Of a DNA stretch of 6,658 nucleotides, positions 1 to 6,221 are shown in pieces. Both the position numbers and the translations under genes were made by a program. Every line of letters begins with the position of its first letter. Position 1 is the stretch's first letter. A model generated the notes under the pieces. That model searched no databases. It was not told where the DNA came from and was given only the letters and a program-made list of their open reading frames with translations. This stretch comes from CAYZZA01 sp964482685 (GTDB lineage Bacteria > Bacillota > Bacilli > Lactobacillales > Carnobacteriaceae_A). The DNA is taken from assembly GCA_964482685.1 (NCBI GenBank), contig CAYZZA010000062.1:1-6658 (forward strand), in the 5' to 3' direction.

Positions 1-44
1 TTGTTAGGACAACGTTAGTTACCATTATTAGAAAAAGTGTGAAT

Positions 45-71
45 TATTCAGGATTTGCACATATCTGAATA
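45..71. repeat. 27-nt imperfect dyad downstream of the LCP gene
   Basis: TATTCAG (45-51) and CTGAATA (65-71) are perfect inverted repeats. If one G is bulged, pairing continues inward (GAT with ATC, then TG with CA), so almost the whole 27 nt is symmetrical. It has no T-run on either side, so it is not a classical terminator. It lies 107 nt after the LCP stop, in a stretch (1-177) with no supported gene, and may belong to the regulatory region of whatever lies further left. Confidence 0.3.
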
Positions 72-177
72 GAGATTAAGAGCTACATCTAGTTTGGTTT
101 GTCTTCTTATTTGCTTATAGGATGAACCATAAAAGAAAAGAGGCCTGTTAGTTTCTCTCTAGTGTTAAAAAGGATGG

Positions 178-1176
178 TTATTCTTCCTCTACGTCTGTTT
201 TTGCCAAAGAGTCTTTTTTCAAACTCTCTCTTAGCAACGTAGATACGCGCATAAGTTCTTCGTCCCCTATAATATCGTAATAGACACCATTGATCATGGT
301 CCCTTCCCCAGTTAACTGTTCTTGTTCGACAGTAGACGCTGCGGCACGGTAATGTTGAAACACATCGACCATATCATCAAAAGCAAGATTTGTTTTCAGG
401 TTGTTTTCTAGCGATGACAATACTTTTCGATAGTTGACAATGGAAGAAAAAGAAGCCACTTTTTTGATAGACGCTTCTATAATTTCACGTTGACGTGCTT
501 GACGGCCATAGTCACCTGCTGGATCTTCTTTTCTCATACGACTATAAGCCAACGCTTCATCTCCATTTAATGTGACAGTTACTCCCTTTGTAAAAGAATA
601 CTGATCTTGTTTGAAAGACAAGCCTGGTCTCACAGATACACCGCCAACAGCATCAATTAAATCTTTCATCCCTTTCATATCGACACTGACATAGTAATCA
701 ATGGGCACGTCTAAAAGATTTTGAACTGAGTTGATCGCCATACTAGGACCACCAAAGGCATAGGCATGATTGATTTTATCCGTCGTACCATGGCCTACGA
801 TCTCTGTATATGTATCCCGCGGGATACTGACAATCGTCGATTGTTCTTTGGCTGGATTGACAGTCATGAGCATCATGGTATCTGAACGCCCCTGATCTAC
901 ACGCCCAGCATCTCCCGTATCCACCCCCAAAATCAACAGCGAAAAAGGTTTTTGGTCTTTATCGACCACGATAGGTTCGGGTCTTTTTTCTACTTTCTCG
1001 ACTTCTGTGTAAATTTTATCCGTTGTGGTGGCAATATCACTGTAAATTCTCCAAAAGAATAGCCCACCTGCCCCTGCAATCAAAAGCAGAATAAATGCGA
1101 CCATTCTTTTAATCAAACGCTGTCTTTTGCTTTTTTGTTCGTTTAATTTTCTGTCTTTTCTTCTTAGTTGTGGCAT
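178..1176 (-). CDS. LytR-CpsA-Psr (LCP) family cell-wall glycopolymer ligase
   Basis: A membrane-anchored enzyme of 332 aa. LCP proteins transfer lipid-pyrophosphate-linked glycopolymers (teichoic acid, capsule, other polysaccharides) onto peptidoglycan outside the cell. The first 24 residues are rich in Lys and Arg, and one membrane segment follows at about 25-42, giving a short cytoplasmic tail and an extracellular domain. The LCP domain runs from about 78 to 245. It contains the GRSDTMML motif (R97, D99), SIPRDT (R120, D121), DKINHAYAFGG (133-143), and the basic stretch YSRMRKEDPAGDYGRQARQR (211-230), whose Arg and Asp residues bind pyrophosphate and metal in this family. The C-terminus is acidic. 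The ATG start is supported by AGAAAGG 7 nt upstream (1184-1190). It lies 207 nt after licC in the same direction and may be transcribed separately. Proteins of this family are often misnamed LytR transcriptional regulators. The family is confident; the polymer it attaches is inferred from the neighbours. Confidence 0.95.
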   Translation of the reverse strand: MPQLRRKDRKLNEQKSKRQRLIKRMVAFILLLIAGAGGLFFWRIYSDIATTTDKIYTEVEKVEKRPEPIVVDKDQKPFSLLILGVDTGDAGRVDQGRSDTMMLMTVNPAKEQSTIVSIPRDTYTEIVGHGTTDKINHAYAFGGPSMAINSVQNLLDVPIDYYVSVDMKGMKDLIDAVGGVSVRPGLSFKQDQYSFTKGVTVTLNGDEALAYSRMRKEDPAGDYGRQARQREIIEASIKKVASFSSIVNYRKVLSSLENNLKTNLAFDDMVDVFQHYRAAASTVEQEQLTGEGTMINGVYYDIIGDEELMRVSTLLRESLKKDSLAKTDVEEE

Positions 1177-1231
1177 ATGCTCGCCTTTCTTCTCACTAGA
1201 TGTTATTTTTTATCTCTTTTTCCACATAATC

Positions 1232-1272
1232 TATCTACTCTATTTTTACGTCTTAAAAAAACAAAGTAGATA
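1232..1272. repeat. 8-bp inverted repeat upstream of the LCP gene
   Basis: TATCTACT (1232-1239) and AGTAGATA (1265-1272) are perfect reverse complements separated by 25 nt. The element is 56-96 nt before the LCP start codon, within the stretch where its promoter should lie. The centre is A/T-rich and I could not find well-matched -35 and -10 boxes. It may be a regulator binding site or a leader hairpin; the function is unknown. Confidence 0.3.
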
Positions 1273-1383
1273 ACTTCCATGAATTTTTCACAGTGTTCCA
1301 CCAAAACGGTCTATCTTTTGGCTACATTCCGCATCAGAATAAATTCCTCTTCTCATACATTCAGAGTATCAATATATCCTTTG

Positions 1384-2064
1384 TTATGCGGTATAAACAC
1401 TCACTTTTTCCAAATCTTCAACAGAATCAATTTCAAACCAATCGTCTGTTTTTATTTGTTCTAATTTTATCGCAAATTGATTCAGATTTTCTTTGATCAT
1501 GTCGTCCCAAAAAATAGTACGGAAATCTGCGCGTTCATTCATCTGTGACAAAAGTGTTTGAATGGTTTGTCCATCTTGTTTGTTCCAATAAGAAACTCCA
1601 GACATAATGTACCCATCGCCATTGCCAACAGAGATGTCTTCTACGTAGCCTTCAGGATTTGTTTGTAACATCCATTCGCCACTAAATCCATATTTGATTC
1701 CTCCAAAATAACATGAGGTGTCCAGTTTCTCTTTGAATACATTTCTAATTAGAAACACATCCCCTTCGAGGACATACGTGTTTGCGATTAAATCTTTTAC
1801 CAAGTACATCGAATAGGCATTGTTGAATGTATCATACTTTTCATTGTAGATTAAAGCAACACCATACTTTTCTTTGAGATAGTCTAACTTCTGGCTTAGG
1901 TACCCAGTGACAATTGTAATATCCGTTATGTTTTTCTCTCTTAAAAATTTAATTTGGCGCTCGATTATCGGTTCCCCGTTGACTTGAACCAAAGGTTTGG
2001 GCAGTTGATCTGTATAAGGTCTTAACCTTGTGCCCATTCCTGCCGCCAATATGATTGCATTCAT
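1384..2064 (-). CDS. licC: LicC-like CTP:phosphocholine cytidylyltransferase
   Basis: A nucleotidyltransferase of 226 aa, predicted to convert CTP and phosphocholine to CDP-choline in the cytoplasm. The N-terminus MNAIILAAGMGTRLRP is the nucleotide-binding signature of the sugar-nucleotide/LicC pyrophosphorylase fold, followed by LPKPLVQVNGEPII (21-34, K23). LicC-type features are NNAYSMYL (81-88), LEGDVFL (99-105), a Trp-containing WDDM (186-189) and WFEIDSVEDL (209-218); D102 and D213 are the likely metal ligands. I place the start at the ATG at 2064, one base after the licA stop, because GAGGAA (2075-2080) is 10 nt upstream. A GTG at 2073 would add three residues and overlap licA, but it lies only 1 nt from that ribosome binding site, and the family normally begins M-x-AIILAAG. 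The adjacent licA strongly supports choline as substrate. Another phosphorylated alcohol or a sugar phosphate is possible but less likely. Confidence 0.88.
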   Translation of the reverse strand: MNAIILAAGMGTRLRPYTDQLPKPLVQVNGEPIIERQIKFLREKNITDITIVTGYLSQKLDYLKEKYGVALIYNEKYDTFNNAYSMYLVKDLIANTYVLEGDVFLIRNVFKEKLDTSCYFGGIKYGFSGEWMLQTNPEGYVEDISVGNGDGYIMSGVSYWNKQDGQTIQTLLSQMNERADFRTIFWDDMIKENLNQFAIKLEQIKTDDWFEIDSVEDLEKVSVYTA

Positions 2065-2065
2065 T

Positions 2066-2998
2066 TTATTCACGTTCCTCTAATTTTAATTTGGTGGCTG
2101 CATTCTTTTTTGCACGAGTGTATCTATCCACCGCATACGCCAATAGATCTGTTTCCCCACAACTTACTTTTGACAAAGCCCATAGGCTCCAGTAGACGTC
2201 CATAAGTATTCGCATGTAGTCCATCTTTTCTTTCTCCATTGCGTCTAGCTTTCTGCCAAAATACAATGTATTGAACGCCTCTTCTTGCTGAGCATCATAA
2301 TCACACTCTAATGATATGGAAACAACGTCCCATGTTGGATCGTAGTTTGCGCTATACTCCCAATCCACTAAATAAATCTTTTGTGAATCTTTGATAAAGT
2401 TTTCTGGCCATGCGTCCAAGTGGGACGGTACAGCGTGTATCTCATGGTTGGCATGTTCACGTAAAAGAAACGCATGCATTTGACTAAATCCTGGAAATTG
2501 AGCCAATAGGTCCTTGTCATTGTTTTCAATTGTCTGAATATAAGAGGTCATTTCTTCCAACGGATCAAACGTATTCAAAAATTGGGTTCCAGAATGATGC
2601 AACTGCCGTAAGGCATGAGCCATTAAGGACATATTGTGGCTGTCTTTAGCTGTTTCGATGGTCAATGTTTCAGAATCGTCTATGTACTCTGTAATCTTGA
2701 TCCCGGATTCCGCATCGAAATACACTGTTTGACAATTCAACCCAATCTCATAGGCGGTTTTGGAGTTTGCCCATTCACTTTCACGATTGACACTTTCATT
2801 GGATCCCTTTCCAGGCAAGCGAAACACAAAATCTCCTTTTGTTGTTCGGACTAAAAAGTTTGTGTTGTTCATGCCCCCTAATCTTTTCGGTTCTTCGATT
2901 AAATCCACTTGTTCTTGAAACACTTCATTCATTTTTTCTTGAATGATGGACATGTGGCTTTTCTCTTTCATAGTTAAGTATTCTTTTTTCTCTTCCAT
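2066..2998 (-). CDS. licA: LicA-like choline kinase
   Basis: A soluble kinase of 310 aa with the choline kinase/aminoglycoside phosphotransferase fold, predicted to make phosphocholine from choline and ATP. It shows the nucleotide-loop region GGMNNTNFLV (41-50), FVFRLPGKGSNESVNRESE (57-75) as in LicA-type kinases, the catalytic Brenner-type motif HLDAWPENF (H193, D195, N200), and the metal-binding DWEYSANYDPTWDV (D212 onward), which closely follows the choline kinase pattern DWEY-x4-DP-x-WD. The ATG at 2998 is chosen because AGAAGG lies 7 nt upstream (3006-3011). Later in-frame ATGs at codons 10 and 16 have poorer sites. The first 15 or so residues are charged and look like an extension before the kinase fold. 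It starts 46 nt after the flippase gene and is immediately followed by licC, so the three are probably co-transcribed. Ethanolamine as substrate cannot be excluded. Confidence 0.88.
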   Translation of the reverse strand: MEEKKEYLTMKEKSHMSIIQEKMNEVFQEQVDLIEEPKRLGGMNNTNFLVRTTKGDFVFRLPGKGSNESVNRESEWANSKTAYEIGLNCQTVYFDAESGIKITEYIDDSETLTIETAKDSHNMSLMAHALRQLHHSGTQFLNTFDPLEEMTSYIQTIENNDKDLLAQFPGFSQMHAFLLREHANHEIHAVPSHLDAWPENFIKDSQKIYLVDWEYSANYDPTWDVVSISLECDYDAQQEEAFNTLYFGRKLDAMEKEKMDYMRILMDVYWSLWALSKVSCGETDLLAYAVDRYTRAKKNAATKLKLEERE

Positions 2999-3044
2999 AT
3001 TCTAACCTTCTTTTCTTTTTTTTATGCCAAGCATGTGTTTTGTA

Positions 3045-4562
3045 TTATTTATTCTTTCTTTTATTTTTAAAAGCTTCAATTAAATCTGTGACTTCGTTTA
3101 TATTTAGGCTGAAAATAAGAACAAAGTAAACAAGAGCCCCAATCCCTACTGCTGCAAAAAACGAGAGAGTCATCCCGGCAAATCTATTCACAAAAACGAA
3201 TGAACCTCGTGCAACCACTCCCATCAAACTAGACGCTACGACAATTTTTGTAAATGTCTTCGCTGTTTCGCGCATCCCAAAAGCACCTATTTTTTTTCTG
3301 AGTTTGATAAACAAGAAAATAGTCACAAAGATGGCTGCTAAACTGGTAGCTAAAGCCAAACCACCAATCCCAAACACTTGTGCAAGCACAATGTTCAAAG
3401 TGACGTTTAAGGCGACTCCTAAAGCAGAGATTAGCACAGGGGACTTCGTATCCCCCATAGAATAAAAGACTTTGACAAGGACATTTTGAAATCCAGCCGC
3501 AATCATTCCAATAGAGTAGAAAAACAATGCAGAGGACGTTAATCTTATAGCTTGTTCGCCAAACGCCCCATATCCAAATAATACAGTCACAATTTGAGTA
3601 GAAAAGATTAATATTCCAACCGTAACTGGAACCACTAAAAGACTAATTGAAACCAGTGCTTCTGAGACTGTTTTTTTCACGCCATTCAAATTATCAGATG
3701 CTACCATTTTAGAAATCATTGGGTACAAAACAGTCACGATAGACACAACGAAAATCCCTTGGACAAACCCATTCAATCGTTCAGCATAGTTTAACGCTGA
3801 AATGCCCCCCGTTTCTAATCGAGAAGCAAGCGTGCGATCGATTAGAACGTTAATTTGATGAACAGATGAACCCAAAATAATTGGAATCGCCATCAAGGTT
3901 AATTCTCTGATGTTTTGACTTTTGAAATCCAATCTAAGCGTATGTTTGTACCCTGTTTTCAAAACTGACGGAATCAAAAACAAGAATTGAGCCATCGCTC
4001 CCAATACAAATCCTAGAATTAACAAGTTTGGGCTTCGCCCTTTACTCAAGAAAATAAACGAAATAATGAAGAAGTTTAAAGGGAATCCCAGTAGCTCTGG
4101 AATTAAAAACTGACCATTTACTTGAAGATATCCTGAGAAAACAGCAATCATTCCAGTAAACAAAATACCGAAAAAGCTAATCCGAGTAAATTCGACCGTC
4201 TGTTGGAGAGCCGCAGGGCCAAAACCAGTTGCAAATATTTTGACAATGTTTTCTGTAAACAAAAGTCCTGCGCCTAGCACGAGGGAAGAAAAAAACAACA
4301 AAATAGACAAGACATTGCTTGTAAATTTATTAGCCTCTAGATCTCCTTTTTGTGTTTTCAGCTTGCTGTACATCGGTATGTACCCCGCTACTACTCCAGC
4401 TACAACCATTCCGAAAATGGCAGTTGGAATGGACAAAGCAACGATATACGCATCACTGACAGACGAGGCTCCATATGTATAAGACAATGCGAGTTCGCGC
4501 CCAAATCCTATGATCTTAGATACAATAGTCAAAATCATTAATAATAACGCAGTCGTTTTCAT
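3045..4562 (-). CDS. murJ: MurJ/MviN-family lipid-linked precursor flippase
   Basis: An integral membrane protein of 505 aa from the MOP exporter superfamily, with about 14 hydrophobic segments, as expected for MurJ. Family members move lipid II or related undecaprenyl-linked precursors to the outer face of the membrane. Visible family features are GFGRELALSYTYGAS-x-SDAY (R22, D37), the IDRTLAS segment (R243, matching the central-cavity Arg region of MurJ), LNYAERLNGFVQGIF (257-271) and FYSMGDTKSP (367-375). In the second membrane segment, where E. coli MurJ has R52 in a basic PN-x-x-RR motif, this protein reads PTAIFGMVVAGVVAGYIP with no Arg. The start ATG is preceded by AAGTGAG ending only 3 nt upstream, so initiation may be modest. 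It is first in an apparent murJ-licA-licC operon and has its own promoter after the ugd terminator. It could be a second MurJ serving a phosphocholine-bearing precursor rather than the housekeeping lipid II flippase. The symbol reflects family, not proven substrate. Confidence 0.88.
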   Translation of the reverse strand: MKTTALLLMILTIVSKIIGFGRELALSYTYGASSVSDAYIVALSIPTAIFGMVVAGVVAGYIPMYSKLKTQKGDLEANKFTSNVLSILLFFSSLVLGAGLLFTENIVKIFATGFGPAALQQTVEFTRISFFGILFTGMIAVFSGYLQVNGQFLIPELLGFPLNFFIISFIFLSKGRSPNLLILGFVLGAMAQFLFLIPSVLKTGYKHTLRLDFKSQNIRELTLMAIPIILGSSVHQINVLIDRTLASRLETGGISALNYAERLNGFVQGIFVVSIVTVLYPMISKMVASDNLNGVKKTVSEALVSISLLVVPVTVGILIFSTQIVTVLFGYGAFGEQAIRLTSSALFFYSIGMIAAGFQNVLVKVFYSMGDTKSPVLISALGVALNVTLNIVLAQVFGIGGLALATSLAAIFVTIFLFIKLRKKIGAFGMRETAKTFTKIVVASSLMGVVARGSFVFVNRFAGMTLSFFAAVGIGALVYFVLIFSLNINEVTDLIEAFKNKRKNK

Positions 4563-4585
4563 ATACTCACTTTTCTTTCTTTAAT

Positions 4586-4615
4586 ATTATAGTTAGTCTT
4601 TTTTCCGTCCAACAA
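4586..4615 (-). promoter_or_regulatory. Candidate sigma-70-type promoter of murJ-licA-licC
   Basis: On the minus strand TTGTTG (4610-4615) and a perfect TATAAT (4586-4591) are separated by 18 nt. Transcription would begin near 4579, giving a leader of about 17 nt before the murJ ATG at 4562. Its place just after the ugd terminator fits a new transcription unit. The -35 box is only a partial match. Confidence 0.55.
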
Positions 4616-4666
4616 TTTCCAGCCTACTTTTACCTATTTATATGTACATGTGTCTTATAACTACCT

Positions 4667-4675
4667 AGTATAGCA
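4667..4675 (-). promoter_or_regulatory. Possible second, extended -10 promoter upstream of murJ
   Basis: On the minus strand TGCTATACT fits the extended -10 form TGnTATAAT with one mismatch. It lies about 105 nt upstream of murJ and just after the ugd terminator. No good -35 box is present, as the upstream sequence is a T-rich run shared with the terminator. It could act as an additional promoter giving a leader of about 100 nt. This is weak evidence. Confidence 0.25.
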
Positions 4676-4686
4676 AACAAACACAT

Positions 4687-4722
4687 AAAAAAAGTTTCTT
4701 CCAGCTTTATGCTGAAAGAAAC
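4687..4722 (-). terminator. Intrinsic terminator of ugd
   Basis: On the minus strand a 12-bp stem (GTTTCTTTCAGC pairing with GCTGGAAGAAAC, including one G-U pair) closes a 5-nt ATAAA loop and is followed directly by seven T residues. It lies 79 nt after the ugd stop codon and points in the right direction. It separates ugd from the murJ-licA-licC unit. There is no T-run on the plus-strand side, so it should act only on minus-strand transcripts. Confidence 0.88.
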
Positions 4723-4800
4723 AACTCATTCCATTTTTTATAACTTACTTTTCGTTTCATAAATTTTAGCGGTTTTTATCTTTACACCGAAGTATTCGGA

Positions 4801-5970
4801 TTAATTGTCGTTGTACAAATCTCTTGTGTATACTTTTCCATGCACATCTTTTAATTCCTTGTCAAATCGGTTGGCTACAATGACATCAGAACGCTTCTTA
4901 AAGTCTTCTAAATCTGTGACTACTTCAGAATTATAAAAACTTTCTTCTTCTAAAACAGGTTCGTAGACCAATACCTCAATGCCATTTGCTTTCAACCGCT
5001 TCATAACCCCTTGAATAGATGAAGCACGAAAGTTGTCTGAATCGGTTTTCATTGTCAATCGGTAAATTCCCACTACCTTTGGTTTTTTCGCCAATACTTG
5101 TTCCGCAATAAAGTCTTTACGGGTACGGTTCGATTCTACAATCGCTTTGATGATGTTGTTTGGTACATCTTGGTAGTTGGCCAGCAATTGTTTCGTATCT
5201 TTAGGGAGACAGTATCCTCCGTATCCAAATGATGGGTTGTTGTAATGATCACCAATACGCGGATCTAATCCAACACCGTCAATAATTTGTTTTGTATCCA
5301 ACCCTCTTACTTCGGCATACGTATCTAATTCGTTAAAATATGAAACACGTAAGGCTAAGTACGTATTTGAAAACAGCTTAACAGCTTCTGCTTCCGTAGA
5401 ATCCATTAACAAAATAGGTGGGTTTTCATCAACTGCTCCTTCTGCCAACAAGTTGGCGAATTCAGCAGCTTTTTCTGTTTTCGCTCCCACGATAATCCGA
5501 CTTGGGTGAAGATTGTCGTAAAGTGCCTTACTCTCGCGCAAAAATTCTGGTGAAAAAAGAATGTTTTCAGTTTTATATTTCTTTTTGATATCTTCTGTAT
5601 AACCTACTGGCACAGTTGATTTTAAAATCATCGTTGCATTTGGTGCATACTCCAATACGTCACGAATTACGTGCTCAACTAAAGAAGTATCAAAAAAATT
5701 CTGTTTGTCATCGTAATTCGTTGGTGCGGCAATGACGACGAATTCTGGGTTATTTCCATATGCTTCTTCTTTGCTAGTAGTTGCTTTTAATTGAAGTGTT
5801 TTTGTTGCCAAATAGTCTTCAATTTCATTGTCTTGGATAGGTGAAATTTTGTTGTTAATTAAGTCTACTTTTTCCTGTACAACTTCTAAACCTATAACGT
5901 TATGGTTTTGAGAAAGCAAGACTGCGTTAGATAATCCAACGTACCCTAATCCTACTACTGTAATATTCAT
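4801..5970 (-). CDS. ugd: UDP-glucose 6-dehydrogenase
   Basis: A cytoplasmic enzyme of 389 aa that oxidises UDP-glucose to UDP-glucuronate with two NAD+, supplying uronic acid for surface polysaccharide. The N-terminal Rossmann motif GLGYVG is at 7-12. STVPVGYT is at 118-125 and PEFLRES at 141-147 (catalytic Glu region). The central helix EAEAVKLFSNTYLALRVSYFNELD (193-216) carries the conserved K198 and N202. The active-site signature GGYCLPKDT has the catalytic C254, and the C-terminal UDP-binding domain follows. Length agrees with the short bacterial form (S. pyogenes HasB is about 400 aa). The ATG at 5970 is chosen because AAAAGGAG (5979-5986) is 8 nt upstream; a TTG at 5997 lies before the ribosome binding site and is rejected. 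It appears monocistronic: candidate promoter at 6034-6061 and intrinsic terminator at 4687-4722. All key residues are present. Confidence 0.97.
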   Translation of the reverse strand: MNITVVGLGYVGLSNAVLLSQNHNVIGLEVVQEKVDLINNKISPIQDNEIEDYLATKTLQLKATTSKEEAYGNNPEFVVIAAPTNYDDKQNFFDTSLVEHVIRDVLEYAPNATMILKSTVPVGYTEDIKKKYKTENILFSPEFLRESKALYDNLHPSRIIVGAKTEKAAEFANLLAEGAVDENPPILLMDSTEAEAVKLFSNTYLALRVSYFNELDTYAEVRGLDTKQIIDGVGLDPRIGDHYNNPSFGYGGYCLPKDTKQLLANYQDVPNNIIKAIVESNRTRKDFIAEQVLAKKPKVVGIYRLTMKTDSDNFRASSIQGVMKRLKANGIEVLVYEPVLEEESFYNSEVVTDLEDFKKRSDVIVANRFDKELKDVHGKVYTRDLYNDN

Positions 5971-6008
5971 CTGTGTGTCTCCTTTTAAATTTTTCAACTC
6001 TTCCTAAA

Positions 6009-6032
6009 GTAAAGTGTCCTTACTCCCTTTAC
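6009..6032. repeat. Inverted repeat at the predicted start of the ugd transcript
   Basis: GTAAAG at 6009-6014 and CTTTAC at 6027-6032 form a 6-bp inverted repeat with a 12-nt centre, just downstream of the candidate ugd -10 box. An alternative small hairpin can form inside it on the minus strand (AGTAAG with TTTACT, one G-U pair, loop GACAC). It may be an operator or a 5' stabilising hairpin. It is short enough to occur by chance. Confidence 0.25.
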
Positions 6033-6033
6033 A

Positions 6034-6061
6034 AGTATACAATATTTTCTAGGTAAGACAA
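6034..6061 (-). promoter_or_regulatory. Candidate promoter of ugd
   Basis: On the minus strand TTGTCT (6056-6061) and TATACT (6034-6039) are spaced by 16 nt. The predicted start near 6027 gives a leader of about 57 nt ending in the strong AAAAGGAG ribosome binding site of ugd. The boxes match consensus at 4/6 and 5/6 positions. The 160 nt between this promoter and the glycosyltransferase stop contain no gene that I can support. Confidence 0.5.
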
Positions 6062-6221
6062 CAAATGCAAGTTTCATCACATATGACTAACTTTTTTTTA
6101 GTGGAATTTTCTGACAAACTAATTTCAAATGTTCTCCTAAGTGTACATTGCTACCTTTTAATAATTAATACAAAACATACTTGTGGAAAGTTACGATCCT
6201 TATTATTAACTGGAATAAACT

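Noticed and set aside
125..179. AACCAT/ATGGTT pair and AGAG/CTCT stem with T-rich tract after the LCP gene as a terminator
   Set aside because: The stems are 4-6 bp with long loops and interrupted T-runs, too weak to call.
1301..1321. CCAAAA/TTTTGG hairpin after licC as a terminator
   Set aside because: It has only 6 A/T-rich pairs and no T-run on either strand.
1329..1391. CCGCAT/ATGCGG inverted repeat spanning the licC stop
   Set aside because: The 6-bp arms are about 50 nt apart, easily by chance, and one arm is inside coding sequence.
1279..1496. Two plus-strand frames of 61-67 codons across the licC 3' end
   Set aside because: They overlap each other and antisense licC, lack ribosome binding sites and have no recognisable domains.
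4642..4649. ATGTACAT palindrome upstream of murJ
   Set aside because: It is a perfect but only 8-bp A/T-rich palindrome, expected by chance at this composition.
6087..6138. AGGAG followed by a TTG and 13 codons on the minus strand in the ugd upstream region
   Set aside because: The ribosome binding site is good, but the frame is tiny, has a weak start codon and no recognisable peptide, so it is probably chance in AT-rich sequence.
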